A stretch of 64,000 bases of DNA from JAFAQB01 sp046724555 (GCA_046724555.1 JBKOWU010000058.1:8925-72924), one strand, 5' to 3'. Positions 18,686 through 27,777 are shown, counted from the stretch's first letter. Made by a program: numbers and translations. Notes: generated from the sequence alone by a model not told the origin.

Positions 18686-20067
18686 AGCTGTTTGATCCTA
18701 AGATTCTTCATCTTTGGATTGACTATTGATTCTAAACCTCTAGATATTAGAACAAACGACACACTCGTAATTCCAATCATTAAGCCCGGTGGCAATATCC
18801 ACCACCACATTCCTCTTGCAGCTGCATTTGCCGATTGTGCATCGTGAAGGATTACGCCCCATGTGGGAATCGTAGGATCTCCAAGTCCAATGAAACTTAA
18901 CCCGGATTCCCCTAAAATGGCAGTAGGAACCGATAACGCAATTGTAGCAAAAGCGAAAGGCAACAGTTGGGGTATGATATGCCTAAAGATTATCCGTATA
19001 TCTGATTCTCCCATCAATTTTGCAGCCTCAACATATGGGTAATTCTTTATCTGTAATCCCATGCTTCTGCTAATCAGAGCCATCCCTATCCATCCAAATA
19101 GGATAAAGAAACCCACTATAAGAAATAGACTTCTGCCTATAGTTATAGCAAGTATAATCAAGATAAACAACACTGGGATATTTATGACGATCTGTACAAT
19201 TGTCATCATAATTGGTTCTATTCTTTTGCCTTTGTATGCAGCTACTAAGCCATAGAATAATCCTATGAATGTGGAAACAATCGCCACAGAGAGGCCTATA
19301 AACAGAGCCACTGGAGTTCCCCACAATATACCTATAGACAAGTCATGTCTTAATTCATCGGTACCCAACAAGCCGTAAACCTTGCCGCCAAGGATAAATT
19401 CTGAGTTTAAAACTTTGTCATGCTCATCAAAAAAAGAAAAGGATATATTTAGAGTATAGACACCCTTTAATACACTTGCTTTATCTAGTGCTGAAAAAAG
19501 CATTATCTGAGGCCTTGTAATGTCTACATCATAGCTGAATTTATCGACATAACTCCTAAGATTGTCTTGAATTTCATTTTCTGTGGAAAATACTGTGTCT
19601 CTAAAAACATAGTTTTGGCCTTGAGGGGAAGGAAGAGAGGATGAAATAATCGCAAATGAATTGCCATCTGGTCTAGATAATTCAACGTCTACTAGAGGTG
19701 GGGTGGCACCATATTGTACGGCGTAATTTATCATAAAGTCACTAGGAAAAAAATCATAATTGAATGCAAATTTGTACGAATAGTTTAGTGTACTTATGCC
19801 TTCATCTAATCCTTTTCTTATGGCAGCATTTCTCAGAATCAAATGTTCAGGCTCCTTAGCGGGGGCGAAAAGGTTGATCCAACTCGGCATAGCAGCTTTT
19901 GGATATTTTATCCAGTAGTTTGGATTGTTCCATTGTTTAAACGATTCTAATGGAATAGCGGTAGCAGCAAATATAGACAAACCAATTAGAAAGAAAAGTA
20001 TAGCAATCCCTGCTACTCCGGTTTTTAAGCTTATAAATTGACGTATAAATTCGGGTAGCATCATCAA
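18682..20067 (-). CDS. Dipeptide/oligopeptide-type ABC permease (DppC-like)
   Basis: A 461-residue inner-membrane permease. One N-terminal transmembrane segment (about residues 15-38) is followed by an unusually large extracytoplasmic domain of about 200 residues, then five C-terminal membrane helices. The EAA loop reads EAAKLMGESDIRIIFRHIIPQLLP, the contact site for the ATPase, followed by GLSFIGLGDPTIPTWG, a DppC/OppC signature. Bacterial DppC is near 300 residues, so the insertion is notable. The dppB-like gene lies 6 bp upstream in the same direction. No substrate-binding protein or ATPase of this family is adjacent; substrate unknown. Confidence 0.87.
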   Translation of the reverse strand: MMMLPEFIRQFISLKTGVAGIAILFFLIGLSIFAATAIPLESFKQWNNPNYWIKYPKAAMPSWINLFAPAKEPEHLILRNAAIRKGLDEGISTLNYSYKFAFNYDFFPSDFMINYAVQYGATPPLVDVELSRPDGNSFAIISSSLPSPQGQNYVFRDTVFSTENEIQDNLRSYVDKFSYDVDITRPQIMLFSALDKASVLKGVYTLNISFSFFDEHDKVLNSEFILGGKVYGLLGTDELRHDLSIGILWGTPVALFIGLSVAIVSTFIGLFYGLVAAYKGKRIEPIMMTIVQIVINIPVLFILIILAITIGRSLFLIVGFFILFGWIGMALISRSMGLQIKNYPYVEAAKLMGESDIRIIFRHIIPQLLPFAFATIALSVPTAILGESGLSFIGLGDPTIPTWGVILHDAQSANAAARGMWWWILPPGLMIGITSVSFVLISRGLESIVNPKMKNLRIKQL

Positions 20068-20073
20068 AAAAGA

Positions 20074-21183
20074 TCATCCTATCCTCACTCGGGGATCAAA
20101 GTATTGAGACATCAAGTCAACTATGAACATGGTGATTACAAAAATAAGAGTCGCAACATATGTCAGTCCTATGATGACTGGGATATCCATTACACTAATG
20201 GCATTAAATGCGAGTAAACCCATTCCTGGCCAGTTAAAAACTATTTCGATAAGAAAAGCTCCTCCAAGAGAACCTGAAAGCGATAGAGCAATTGCCGTGA
20301 ACGTAGGGGGTGCAGCATTCTTTAGTGCATGAAAATAGGTTATCCTTCTATTTGAAATCCCTTGTGCCCTCTTGGCCGCTATGAAATCTTCGTTAAAGAT
20401 ATTAATCACGTAGTACCTGACTGTATAAGCCCAGGCCCCAAAGCCAACCAAAACTAGAGTGACCAATGGCAAGATCATGTGGTATAAGAGATCAAGAATG
20501 TAATATGGGTCAGCCGGGGATGTCGTAGGAGTTGCCCTCGACGGAAATATAGGAAATATAAATGCAAACACAATTATCATCATCATACCTATAAAAAAGG
20601 TCGGAACACTAATGCTGAATATGGCGGAGCTAGATGTAAACTTGTCTGCTATTGAACCAGTCCTGCTAGCAGAGTACGCCCCGAGATAGAGTCCAATGAA
20701 TGTGATTATGAGAGTAGAACTTGTAAATAATAATATCGTATTTGGTAATTTCTCGAGTATTATATTACTTACCTTTTGCGAACCTAAATCGCTAGTTAAG
20801 AAGAGTGCATTCCCAAGGTCTAAGCTCATGGTTTTAAATAGCTTTGACAATAACGCTTTTGGCGAATACCACGGCTCATCTAATCCTTGCGAGTGAATGC
20901 GAGCATTTATCTGACTATTAATATAACTTTGAAGTTCTTGTTGGGATTTAAATCTGGATATCAACCTATTGTCATGACTGGTCTCTTGTAAAACTGATTG
21001 TTGTGCATTGCGCCGAAGTATATCATCCATTGTGGCTCCCAATAGCGCTATAGTTATAATCAGAACTGCACAGAGTGTAACAAACATTCTAACAAACCTG
21101 GTAATTAACAAACGCTTGAAACCCATATACTGCGATAGTACTACTATGTTTGCTATTATAAGATTTTCAGCTACATTGTGCAT
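20074..21183 (-). CDS. Dipeptide/oligopeptide-type ABC permease (DppB-like)
   Basis: A 369-residue permease with a N-terminal transmembrane helix (about residues 28-48), an extracytoplasmic loop of about 95 residues and five further helices. The EAA motif is in AAKRAQGISNRRITYFHALKNAAPP, and GGAFLIEIVFNWPGMG is typical of DppB/OppB. It heads a two-gene unit with the DppC-like gene (6-bp spacer). The start at 21183 is upstream of MGFKRLLITRFVRM, where many family members begin, so the true start may be the internal ATG at about 21126. Confidence 0.87.
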   Translation of the reverse strand: MHNVAENLIIANIVVLSQYMGFKRLLITRFVRMFVTLCAVLIITIALLGATMDDILRRNAQQSVLQETSHDNRLISRFKSQQELQSYINSQINARIHSQGLDEPWYSPKALLSKLFKTMSLDLGNALFLTSDLGSQKVSNIILEKLPNTILLFTSSTLIITFIGLYLGAYSASRTGSIADKFTSSSAIFSISVPTFFIGMMMIIVFAFIFPIFPSRATPTTSPADPYYILDLLYHMILPLVTLVLVGFGAWAYTVRYYVINIFNEDFIAAKRAQGISNRRITYFHALKNAAPPTFTAIALSLSGSLGGAFLIEIVFNWPGMGLLAFNAISVMDIPVIIGLTYVATLIFVITMFIVDLMSQYFDPRVRIG

Positions 21184-21315
21184 TAGTTTGCAGTTCCTTT
21201 ATAACGCCGATAATTACTAAAAGCCAAGTATCGTGTTAAAAACAAGATGATAATTCAGCTGTTCGTTTGATCGTCTGTGCATAAAGTACTTTAATAGGAC
21301 CATATAAGATTATGC

Positions 21316-21747
21316 GTGGTCACTCAAACAAGGTCAGAGTACGAGGGTTTACTCAAGCGTCTAGAGAGTCAACTTGGCAACACGTCCAGAAAGATCGTGT
21401 CAAGACTAGAACTACCTACTCCGCAAATTATGTGGGTTGGCCAGAGGACGATCTTTAGGAACTTTATGGAATTTCCAAAAGCGCTCCGAAGAGACCCGGA
21501 AAAATTGTTACTTTATCTTAACAAGGAGTTGGCATCAGCTGGATATATTGCCGGCGAAAGGGTAATTTTTCTTGGTCGCAAAGAACCATCATCGTTTGGA
21601 GCACTAATAGACAGGTATGTTAAGGACTATGTGATCTGTCCTGTGTGCGGAAGTCCCGACACCAGAACGGAGAAAAGTAAGAAGGTAGGATTTCTGTTAT
21701 GCGAAGCATGTGGTGCACGCTCCTCAATTAAAGGCAATTATGCTTAG
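21316..21747 (+). CDS. Translation initiation factor aIF2 beta subunit
   Basis: A 143-residue aIF2-beta, part of the heterotrimer that carries Met-tRNAi to the small ribosomal subunit. The core domain contains TIFRNFMEFPKALRRDPEKLL, followed by a beta-rich middle and a C-terminal Cys4 zinc ribbon (CPVCGSPDT ... CEACGARS). It starts with GTG at 21316. Its partner, initiator tRNA-Met, is encoded at 28544 in this window. It is divergent from the DppB-like gene. Confidence 0.95.
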   Translation: MVTQTRSEYEGLLKRLESQLGNTSRKIVSRLELPTPQIMWVGQRTIFRNFMEFPKALRRDPEKLLLYLNKELASAGYIAGERVIFLGRKEPSSFGALIDRYVKDYVICPVCGSPDTRTEKSKKVGFLLCEACGARSSIKGNYA

Positions 21748-21935
21748 CGTATTCGCAGCGGATGTGGTAGAAATAATATTGCAGCAGTAGATATTAGTTA
21801 TGCAAACTTTCAGAAAAACAAAGCTCAAATATAGGTTGGCATAAACGTGACGCTCACTTTAATGCCACACAGCTGAGGCTATTTTATTATATATGCATGA
21901 AATTTTTTTTAGCTGAGGCCGAGATATGCTTTACT

Positions 21936-22205
21936 ATGGGTTATAAGTATCAAGTGACTGATCTTCAAGCAGATATGACAGCATTAGTTTCGCTTAATCA
22001 AGAAACGACTGCAGCACAGAACCCAGACAATACATTTACAATCGGTCAAAGTTGGGGCGCGTTACGAAAAGCATGGAAGGGCTATAGGATCGCAAAGGTT
22101 CAAGCTGACGATGTGAAAATGAGAGAATATGCAACCAAGATTCGAAAGATCCAATCAGAACTTAACGTAAGTGTATCTTCTTTCCCACATCTGAATATTA
22201 CTTAA
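21936..22205 (+). CDS. Hypothetical small soluble protein
   Basis: An 89-residue protein beginning MGYKYQVTDLQADM, with helix-forming charged residues towards the C-terminus. No known domain recognised. An ATG at 21897 would add 13 residues, but the strong TATA-like stretch ending near 21895 places transcription start close to 21915-21920, so the ATG at 21936 is more likely. It lies upstream of grpE by 250 bp, on the same strand but probably in a separate transcript. Confidence 0.55.
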   Translation: MGYKYQVTDLQADMTALVSLNQETTAAQNPDNTFTIGQSWGALRKAWKGYRIAKVQADDVKMREYATKIRKIQSELNVSVSSFPHLNIT

Positions 22206-22455
22206 ACCTGACCGCACCTTTTTTTCTTAGAATATAATACTCTAAACATCACATTTTTCGGCCAAATTCTGCGGTAGCGTATGAGCTTGCGTGTATCGAT
22301 AATGAAAAAATAGGCTGATATAATGTTCCCAACGAAAGATATTGTATATACTAGATTGCGATAAACTGCAAGCCTCCGCCGTTTAAACGATATGTAATTA
22401 TTTGCCTTAAGCGAAATTTTCTAGCGGCTGATCGTTTTTGGAGGATGATAGAAAT

Positions 22456-23049
22456 ATGGAAGAAGTCCGTCAATCGAGGGATGAACAAGAACCAAATAAA
22501 GACGAAGAGATAACCGCACTTAGCGAAGAATTGAAATATGTAAAAGAAGAACTGTCTAAGGTTAGGGAGTCATCTCAGAGCAATCTTAATAAATTAAAAT
22601 ACCTTATGGCCGATTTCGACAATTACAGGAAACAAATGGAAAAGCAGGTGGCCTCAAAAGTTGAGTCAAGCAAGGCTGAAGTCTTATTAAAATTTTTAAG
22701 CATTAGGGACGATTACCTCAGGGCTTTAGAAATAGCAAAGCAAAGTATGTCTGAAGGAGTAGTACTTGAAGGATTAGAGGCAATCCTAAAGAACTTGGAC
22801 TCTTTGCTCAGATCGGAGGGGGTGATGGAGATAGAAACTATAGGAACTCCTTTTGATCCAAATATTCATGACGCTTTAAGTTTCTCATATCGTGATGACA
22901 TGCCAGAAAATACTGTTACAGGTGAGATTCGAAAGGGGTATATGTTAAACAATAAAGTTTTAAGACCCAGCCTTGTAGAAATCTCTAAAAAGATAGTTAA
23001 AAATATCATTAATGATACAGAGACAATAGAAAAGGAGACGAGAAATTAG
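22456..23049 (+). CDS. grpE: Nucleotide exchange factor GrpE
   Basis: GrpE releases ADP from DnaK. About 197 residues: an acidic N-terminal tail, a long coiled-coil (residues about 15-75, ending with MADFDNYRKQ) and the C-terminal beta domain with GVMEIETIGTPFDPNIHDAL. ATG at 22456 is chosen, with GGAGG 11 bases upstream; a TTG at 22438 overlaps that Shine-Dalgarno. The gene ends 2 bp before dnaK, so the two are translationally close. The order grpE-dnaK-dnaJ is conserved in thaumarchaea, which are thought to have obtained the set from bacteria. Confidence 0.95.
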   Translation: MEEVRQSRDEQEPNKDEEITALSEELKYVKEELSKVRESSQSNLNKLKYLMADFDNYRKQMEKQVASKVESSKAEVLLKFLSIRDDYLRALEIAKQSMSEGVVLEGLEAILKNLDSLLRSEGVMEIETIGTPFDPNIHDALSFSYRDDMPENTVTGEIRKGYMLNNKVLRPSLVEISKKIVKNIINDTETIEKETRN

Positions 23050-23051
23050 AG

Positions 23052-24956
23052 ATGGCGAAAATTATAGGAATTGATCTTGGAACAAGTAACTCTGCCGCAG
23101 CAGCGATGGTGGGTGGCAAACCTACAATCATTCAGGCCGCTGAAGGCACTTCTATTGGAGGAAAAGCATTTCCCTCCGTTGTAGCTTTTACTCCTGAAGG
23201 TCAGCTTATCGTAGGTGAGCCGGCACGCCGACAGATGATATCGAATGCTGAAGGCACCGTGATAGCAGCTAAACGCAAGATGGGAACAGATTTTAAATTT
23301 AGCGTTTTTGGCAAACAGTATACTCCACAACAGATATCCTCATTTATCTTGCAGAAGATAAAGAGAGATGCTGAAGCTTTTCTAGGGGAAACCGTAGATA
23401 AAGCTGTGATTACCGTGCCTGCTTACTTTAATGATAACCAGAGGCAGGCAACGAAAGATGCAGGAGAAATAGCGGGATTGCAAGTGGTAAGGATTATTAA
23501 CGAACCTACAGCTGCATCGTTGGCTTATGGATTGGATAAGGTTCAGAAGGACCTTAAGATTATGGTTTTTGATCTCGGCGGCGGTACACTAGACGTAACA
23601 ATAATGGAAATGGGCGGCGGAGTTTTTCAGGTTAAAAGTACTTCTGGAGACACACAGCTTGGTGGAACCGACATGGATAATACTTTGGTTGATTATGTTT
23701 TACAAGAATTCAACAAGCAATCTGGGTTGGATATTAGAAGCGACAAAGCTGCAATGATGAGAATTCGAGAAGCGGCGGAAAAAGCAAAAATCGAACTGTC
23801 CAACGTTGTTACGACTGAGATAAATCTGCCGTTCCTTGCATATGATGCTACAACCGGTCCGAAGAATCTTGTATTGTCAATCACGAGGGCTAAACTTGAG
23901 GAACTTCTGCGACCTATAGTCGAAAGATGCAGATCACCGATGATGCAAGCTCTGCAGGACGCCAAGATATCTCCTCCAGATGTAGACAAAATAATATTGA
24001 TTGGAGGACCAACAAGAATGCCAATCGTAAGGCAGTTTGTTGCAACGGTGATGGGGAAGGAGGCTGAGCGTGGCGTCGATCCCATGGAGGCAGTCGCAAT
24101 GGGAGCGGCCATTCAGGGAGCCATTATTTCTGGAGACGTCTCAACGGATATACTTTTGGTAGATGTTACGCCGCTTACATTAGGCGTAGAAGTGCTGGGC
24201 GGTCTAAAGGAGCCCCTGATAGAACGCAATACTACAATACCTACGAAAAAGAGCAAAGTGTTTACAACAGCAGCAGATTACCAAACTGCAGTCACTATTC
24301 ATGTAGTGCAAGGAGAAAGACCGATGGCTTCTGATTGTGTTTCCTTGGGAATGTTTAATCTATCAGGAATTCCCCCAGCTCCAAGGGGAATTCCTCAGAT
24401 TGAAGTCACTTTTGATATCGATGCAAACGGAATTCTAAATGTCACTGCCAAAGATCTTGCAACATCTAAAGAGGCAAAAATAACTATAACTGCAAATGCT
24501 AAACTATCAAAGGAAGAGATTGAGAAGCTAAAGAAAGAATCAGAGCAATTTGCAGAAGCTGACAAAAAGAAGAAGGAAGACGCTGAAATAAGGAATGAGG
24601 CTGATAACTTGATCTATGCAGCGGAGAAGCTCGTAAAACAAGATCTCAAGGACAAGATCAAACCCGAACAAGAAGACAGGGTCAACAAATCCGTTCAAGA
24701 ATTGAAAGAAGCGATAGCCAGTAACGATGGCACTAGCATAAAATCAAAGACACAAGAGTTGAAGACTGTTCTAGGCGAGATCAGCGCCGAGGCCTATAGA
24801 GCAGCATCAGCAGCACCTGGAGCAGCATCAGCAGCACCTGGAGCAGCATCAGCAGCACCTGGAGCAGCATCAGCAGCACCTGGAGCAGCATCTTCGGAGG
24901 CAGCAGCCGGACCCAGCAGCACCTCAGATACTACAACTCCACCGCCTGCCACTTAG
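23052..24956 (+). CDS. dnaK: Molecular chaperone DnaK (Hsp70)
   Basis: A 634-residue Hsp70. ATPase domain: IGIDLGTSNS (phosphate 1), AVITVPAYFNDNQRQATKDAG, VFDLGGGTLDVTIMEMG and ILIGGPTRMPIV. Substrate domain begins near residue 375 after the LLVDVTPLTLG linker, and the helical lid follows. The last about 50 residues are low-complexity Ala/Ser/Pro/Gly and include four exact AASAAPG units (24801-24884). The tail ends in a Thr/Pro-rich segment rather than the usual EEVD-like acidic end. It lies between grpE (2-bp gap) and dnaJ (58-bp gap). Confidence 0.97.
   Translation: MAKIIGIDLGTSNSAAAAMVGGKPTIIQAAEGTSIGGKAFPSVVAFTPEGQLIVGEPARRQMISNAEGTVIAAKRKMGTDFKFSVFGKQYTPQQISSFILQKIKRDAEAFLGETVDKAVITVPAYFNDNQRQATKDAGEIAGLQVVRIINEPTAASLAYGLDKVQKDLKIMVFDLGGGTLDVTIMEMGGGVFQVKSTSGDTQLGGTDMDNTLVDYVLQEFNKQSGLDIRSDKAAMMRIREAAEKAKIELSNVVTTEINLPFLAYDATTGPKNLVLSITRAKLEELLRPIVERCRSPMMQALQDAKISPPDVDKIILIGGPTRMPIVRQFVATVMGKEAERGVDPMEAVAMGAAIQGAIISGDVSTDILLVDVTPLTLGVEVLGGLKEPLIERNTTIPTKKSKVFTTAADYQTAVTIHVVQGERPMASDCVSLGMFNLSGIPPAPRGIPQIEVTFDIDANGILNVTAKDLATSKEAKITITANAKLSKEEIEKLKKESEQFAEADKKKKEDAEIRNEADNLIYAAEKLVKQDLKDKIKPEQEDRVNKSVQELKEAIASNDGTSIKSKTQELKTVLGEISAEAYRAASAAPGAASAAPGAASAAPGAASAAPGAASSEAAAGPSSTSDTTTPPPAT
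24801..24884 (+). repeat. Four exact 21-bp tandem repeats in the dnaK tail
   Basis: The unit GCAGCATCAGCAGCACCTGG plus a final A occurs four times head to tail (24801, 24822, 24843, 24864), with a fifth partial copy to 24892. Each unit encodes AASAAPG in the DnaK C-terminal tail. Exact identity between copies points to recent slippage or unequal exchange, so the copy number may vary between strains. Confidence 0.95.
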
Positions 24957-25014
24957 ACACAAGTGGTATTGCGGAGTAATAATTTTGATCCATATTTGAT
25001 AGGAACGTGAAAAA

Positions 25015-26145
25015 ATGAGCAATAAAAGGGACTACTATGAGGTTCTAGGCGTCCCGAGAGGTGCAAACAAGGACGAAATCAAAAATGCTTATCGAAAGCT
25101 AGCATTACAATATCATCCCGATAGAAATAAAACTGCTGGATCAGAAGAAAAATTCAAGGAAATTTCGGAAGCATATGCTGTTCTTTCTGATGATGAAAAA
25201 AGAAAGCGATACGATACATATGGTCATGTTGGATCTGAGGAAGTGTTCAGAGGATCAGAAGCAAATTTTGACGAAATCTTTAAGGACATGGGGTTTGGGG
25301 GTTTCAGAGACATATTTGAACAGATATTTGGAAATCGCACTGGCTTCGGTCGTGTCAATACTGGGGACCCCTTTGGTTTTGGTTTTAGCTTTGGCGGCGG
25401 CAGAACAAAAGGACAAGATCTTGTATATGATGTCGAGCTTTCATTCGAGGAAGTACTTAGAGGAAGGAAGGAGGAATTGGAGCTACCAAAGCTCGAGAAA
25501 TGTAACAGTTGTGGCGGAAGTGGCGCTGCAGCAGGAACAAAACCGAGAAAATGCACTGTCTGCGACGGTCAAGGCCAGACGAGACGAATATACAGTCAAA
25601 ATAGATTTTCTACTTTCGTCTCATTAGAACCATGTCGCACCTGTCAAGGACAGGGCGAAATTATAGATAAACCTTGCAATGTATGTGGCGGCTCAGGCAA
25701 TGTCAAAAAGAACAAAAAAATTAGGTTAGAAATTCCTGCAGGAGTAGAAGACGGGATGACACTGCAGTTGCGTGGAGAAGGACAGCCTTCAGAAAATGGT
25801 CCTCCGGGCGACTTGTTGATAAGAATTCATGTACAACCACATCCACTTTTCGAACGACTCGAAGATGGTCACATTCTTTATAATCTTAACCTTAAATTTA
25901 CTGACTTGGCATTGGGGGCTGATATTACAGTTCCTACATTGGATGGTAAGGAGAAATTAAGAATCCCTCAAGGGACTCAACCAAACACTATCCTGAAAAT
26001 CAAGAATAAAGGACTACCCCGCTACGGATCATATGGCAGAGGTGACCTTCTTGCTCGAATCAATATTAAGATCCCAACTAAACTCGATGATAAACAAAAG
26101 TCCTTGCTTAAGGATTTAGATATAGCTTTCCAAAATTCTCAATGA
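25015..26145 (+). CDS. dnaJ: Co-chaperone DnaJ (Hsp40, type I)
   Basis: A 376-residue DnaJ. J-domain at residues 1-70 with the HPD triad in YHPDRN, then a Gly/Phe-rich region (about 95-130), the four CxxCxGxG-type zinc repeats (CNSCGGSG, CTVCDGQG, CRTCQGQG, CNVCGGSG; about 160-225) and two beta C-terminal domains that bind substrate. Complete and of normal length. It is the last gene of the grpE-dnaK-dnaJ cluster, 58 bp after dnaK. Confidence 0.97.
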   Translation: MSNKRDYYEVLGVPRGANKDEIKNAYRKLALQYHPDRNKTAGSEEKFKEISEAYAVLSDDEKRKRYDTYGHVGSEEVFRGSEANFDEIFKDMGFGGFRDIFEQIFGNRTGFGRVNTGDPFGFGFSFGGGRTKGQDLVYDVELSFEEVLRGRKEELELPKLEKCNSCGGSGAAAGTKPRKCTVCDGQGQTRRIYSQNRFSTFVSLEPCRTCQGQGEIIDKPCNVCGGSGNVKKNKKIRLEIPAGVEDGMTLQLRGEGQPSENGPPGDLLIRIHVQPHPLFERLEDGHILYNLNLKFTDLALGADITVPTLDGKEKLRIPQGTQPNTILKIKNKGLPRYGSYGRGDLLARINIKIPTKLDDKQKSLLKDLDIAFQNSQ

Positions 26146-26212
26146 AATTAATGCCTATACGGTTGGCCCATAGTATATATTCTCATATATTTCTGATCTT
26201 TCATTATAGACT

Positions 26213-27163
26213 ATGCCCGTAATCGAGGCAAGGAAGCTCTCAAAGATATACAGCAGTTCAAAACACGCTGCCTTGTCCAATGTTTCATTGGACGTGGACG
26301 CCGGCAAGATATTTACTCTTCTGGGCAGAAACGGCGCAGGTAAAACCACTTTTATACGTATCTGTGCTACTCAGTTATTGCCATCTAGCGGATACATACG
26401 CATTCTTGGATGTGATATTCTTGGCGAGCCACATAAAGTAAGGAATCTAATTTCAATTGTACCACAGGAAGGGAGACCCTTGAGAGCACTTACTCCCTGG
26501 GATCATGTATACAATTGGTTACAGATAAGGGGAGAAAGTAGAAGTGTAGCCAAAGAAAAGACAGAAGATATATTGCATAATCTTGAACTTTATAAAGCAA
26601 AGGATAAGCCTGCAATGAACCTCTCCGGTGGTATGAAACAAAAGATACTCGTCGCCATGGCAATGGCTGCAGATGCAGAATTACTGTTCCTTGACGAGCC
26701 GACAATTGGGTTGGATCCGATTTCTAGGCGCCAAGTCTGGTCAGCAATTAAAAGGTGGAAAAAAGGTAACAGATCGATATTGTTAACAACTCATTATATG
26801 GACGAAGCTGAGATGCTCTCAGATTATATCGTTATAATAGATAACGGCCATATAATCGCAGAAGGCACTGTTCGCGATTTACGCAAATTTATACCCCAGA
26901 ACATAAGGGTAGATATAGCGAAGAACGGCATTAATAGCGAAATGCTTACACGCTACGGTTCAGTACTAGATACGGGTGCTGACAGCATAAGGGTTTTCAC
27001 ATTTGAGTCTAGCATCAAGGAGCTATCGGAGTTTGCTATAAAAAGGAATCTATCCTTTACAGTCTCACCGATCACGCTCGATGATGTGTTTGTTTCGTTA
27101 GTAGGTGAAGGTTATGGAGCAGAGACGGGTCCATTTATAGATTATAGTTCTCGCGCTGCCTAG
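26213..27163 (+). CDS. ABC-2 type transporter ATPase (DrrA/CcmA-like)
   Basis: A 316-residue ATPase: Walker A GRNGAGKTT, Q-loop VPQEGRPLRALTPW, signature LSGGMKQK, Walker B LLFLDEPTIGLDP, switch His in LTTHYMDEAE. The C-terminal about 90-residue extension (ending with LDDVFVSLVGEGYG) is typical of the drug and polysaccharide export group that works with ABC-2 permeases. No permease follows: the next feature is tRNA-Leu, so its partner must be elsewhere. Substrate unknown. Confidence 0.88.
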   Translation: MPVIEARKLSKIYSSSKHAALSNVSLDVDAGKIFTLLGRNGAGKTTFIRICATQLLPSSGYIRILGCDILGEPHKVRNLISIVPQEGRPLRALTPWDHVYNWLQIRGESRSVAKEKTEDILHNLELYKAKDKPAMNLSGGMKQKILVAMAMAADAELLFLDEPTIGLDPISRRQVWSAIKRWKKGNRSILLTTHYMDEAEMLSDYIVIIDNGHIIAEGTVRDLRKFIPQNIRVDIAKNGINSEMLTRYGSVLDTGADSIRVFTFESSIKELSEFAIKRNLSFTVSPITLDDVFVSLVGEGYGAETGPFIDYSSRAA

Positions 27164-27278
27164 TCATACACTCTACAAAGCTTCATTGTGGATTTTGTTG
27201 GGTGGGCGCGTGTGAAAATTTGAAACGACCAAGCAGACATATTATACTGGGCTTTACTTGCTACGTTGTCACGATTTC

Positions 27279-27297
27279 TTTTATAGTATATATATTA
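27279..27297 (+). promoter_or_regulatory. TATA box of tRNA-Leu
   Basis: An AT-only tract (TTTTATAGTATATATATT) centred about 32 bases upstream of the tRNA 5' end, the expected archaeal box A distance. Confidence 0.6.
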
Positions 27298-27353
27298 GGA
27301 TAATGCCATGGCAAGTTGTCGCGGGGGTTGCCAAGCCTGGTCAACGGCGTGAG

Positions 27354-27378
27354 ACCAGACGTTTGTGTCTAGCACGGA
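27354..27378 (+). other. Non-canonical intron 1 of tRNA-Leu (30/31)
   Basis: 25 nt. BHB motif: exon CGTG (27348-27351) pairs with CACG (27373-27376); bulges AG/A and GA/G give exact cut sites. An inner hairpin AGAC/GTCT (27357-27360, 27367-27370) closes the intron. Confidence 0.85.
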
Positions 27379-27385
27379 GCTCAGA

Positions 27386-27410
27386 TGTCTTTGAAGACAT
27401 TGACTGGGTT
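27386..27410 (+). other. Canonical intron 2 of tRNA-Leu (37/38)
   Basis: 25 nt. Exon CTCA (27380-27383) pairs with TGGG (27405-27408, one T.G); bulges GA/T and TT/A define the cuts. Inside, GTCT and AGAC form a hairpin. The middle exon between both introns is only 7 nt (27379-27385). Confidence 0.85.
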
Positions 27411-27455
27411 ACCTCATCCCTTAGGGGTTCGTGGGTTCAAATCCCACCTCCCGCA

Positions 27456-27777
27456 TCTCAAATTTATTGGTGTCGATAAAAACGTACGAATTTCTTATGC
27501 GTTGTGAGAGTTTTTAGAAGTCTGTTCTTATATGACAACCTATTCAATGAGAACGGACAGTTTATCTCATAGACAAAACCATAAAATTGATGTATAAAGA
27601 TTTATTGGGTCAGTTGGTAACAGCTGAATGAAATAAATTATTATTATTCCGTCGGTGCCAAAATCATTGCTTTATGGAGTAATGACCTTGTGGCAAGAAA
27701 GAGTGTTGAGTTATTAAGGTGCGTAGCATACTTGTTGGTGGTGTCCTCTAACGAACAATGAAACTAGCCATCAACCC
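27456..27777. other. Intergenic region, no gene seen
   Basis: 322 bp between tRNA-Leu and the HAD phosphatase. AT-rich with short broken frames; I see no RNA gene, no long inverted repeat and no plausible small ORF. Confidence 0.6.

Larger units (their letters stand above)
27321..27455 (+). tRNA. tRNA-Leu(CAG) with two introns
   Basis: A class II tRNA with a 7-bp acceptor stem (GCGGGGG/CTCCCGC, one G.U), discriminator A, D-arm GCC/GGC, variable arm CCC-TTA-GGGG and T-arm GTGGG/CCCAC. The genomic anticodon region makes no sense until two introns are removed: 27354-27378 (between positions 30 and 31) and 27386-27410 (37/38, the canonical site). The mature arm is then TGAGG-CTCAGAA-CCTCA with anticodon CAG at 27382-27384. 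A variable arm, discriminator A and D-loop sequence support Leu independently of the anticodon. CCA is not encoded and would be added by the CCA enzyme at 36752. Confidence 0.9.
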
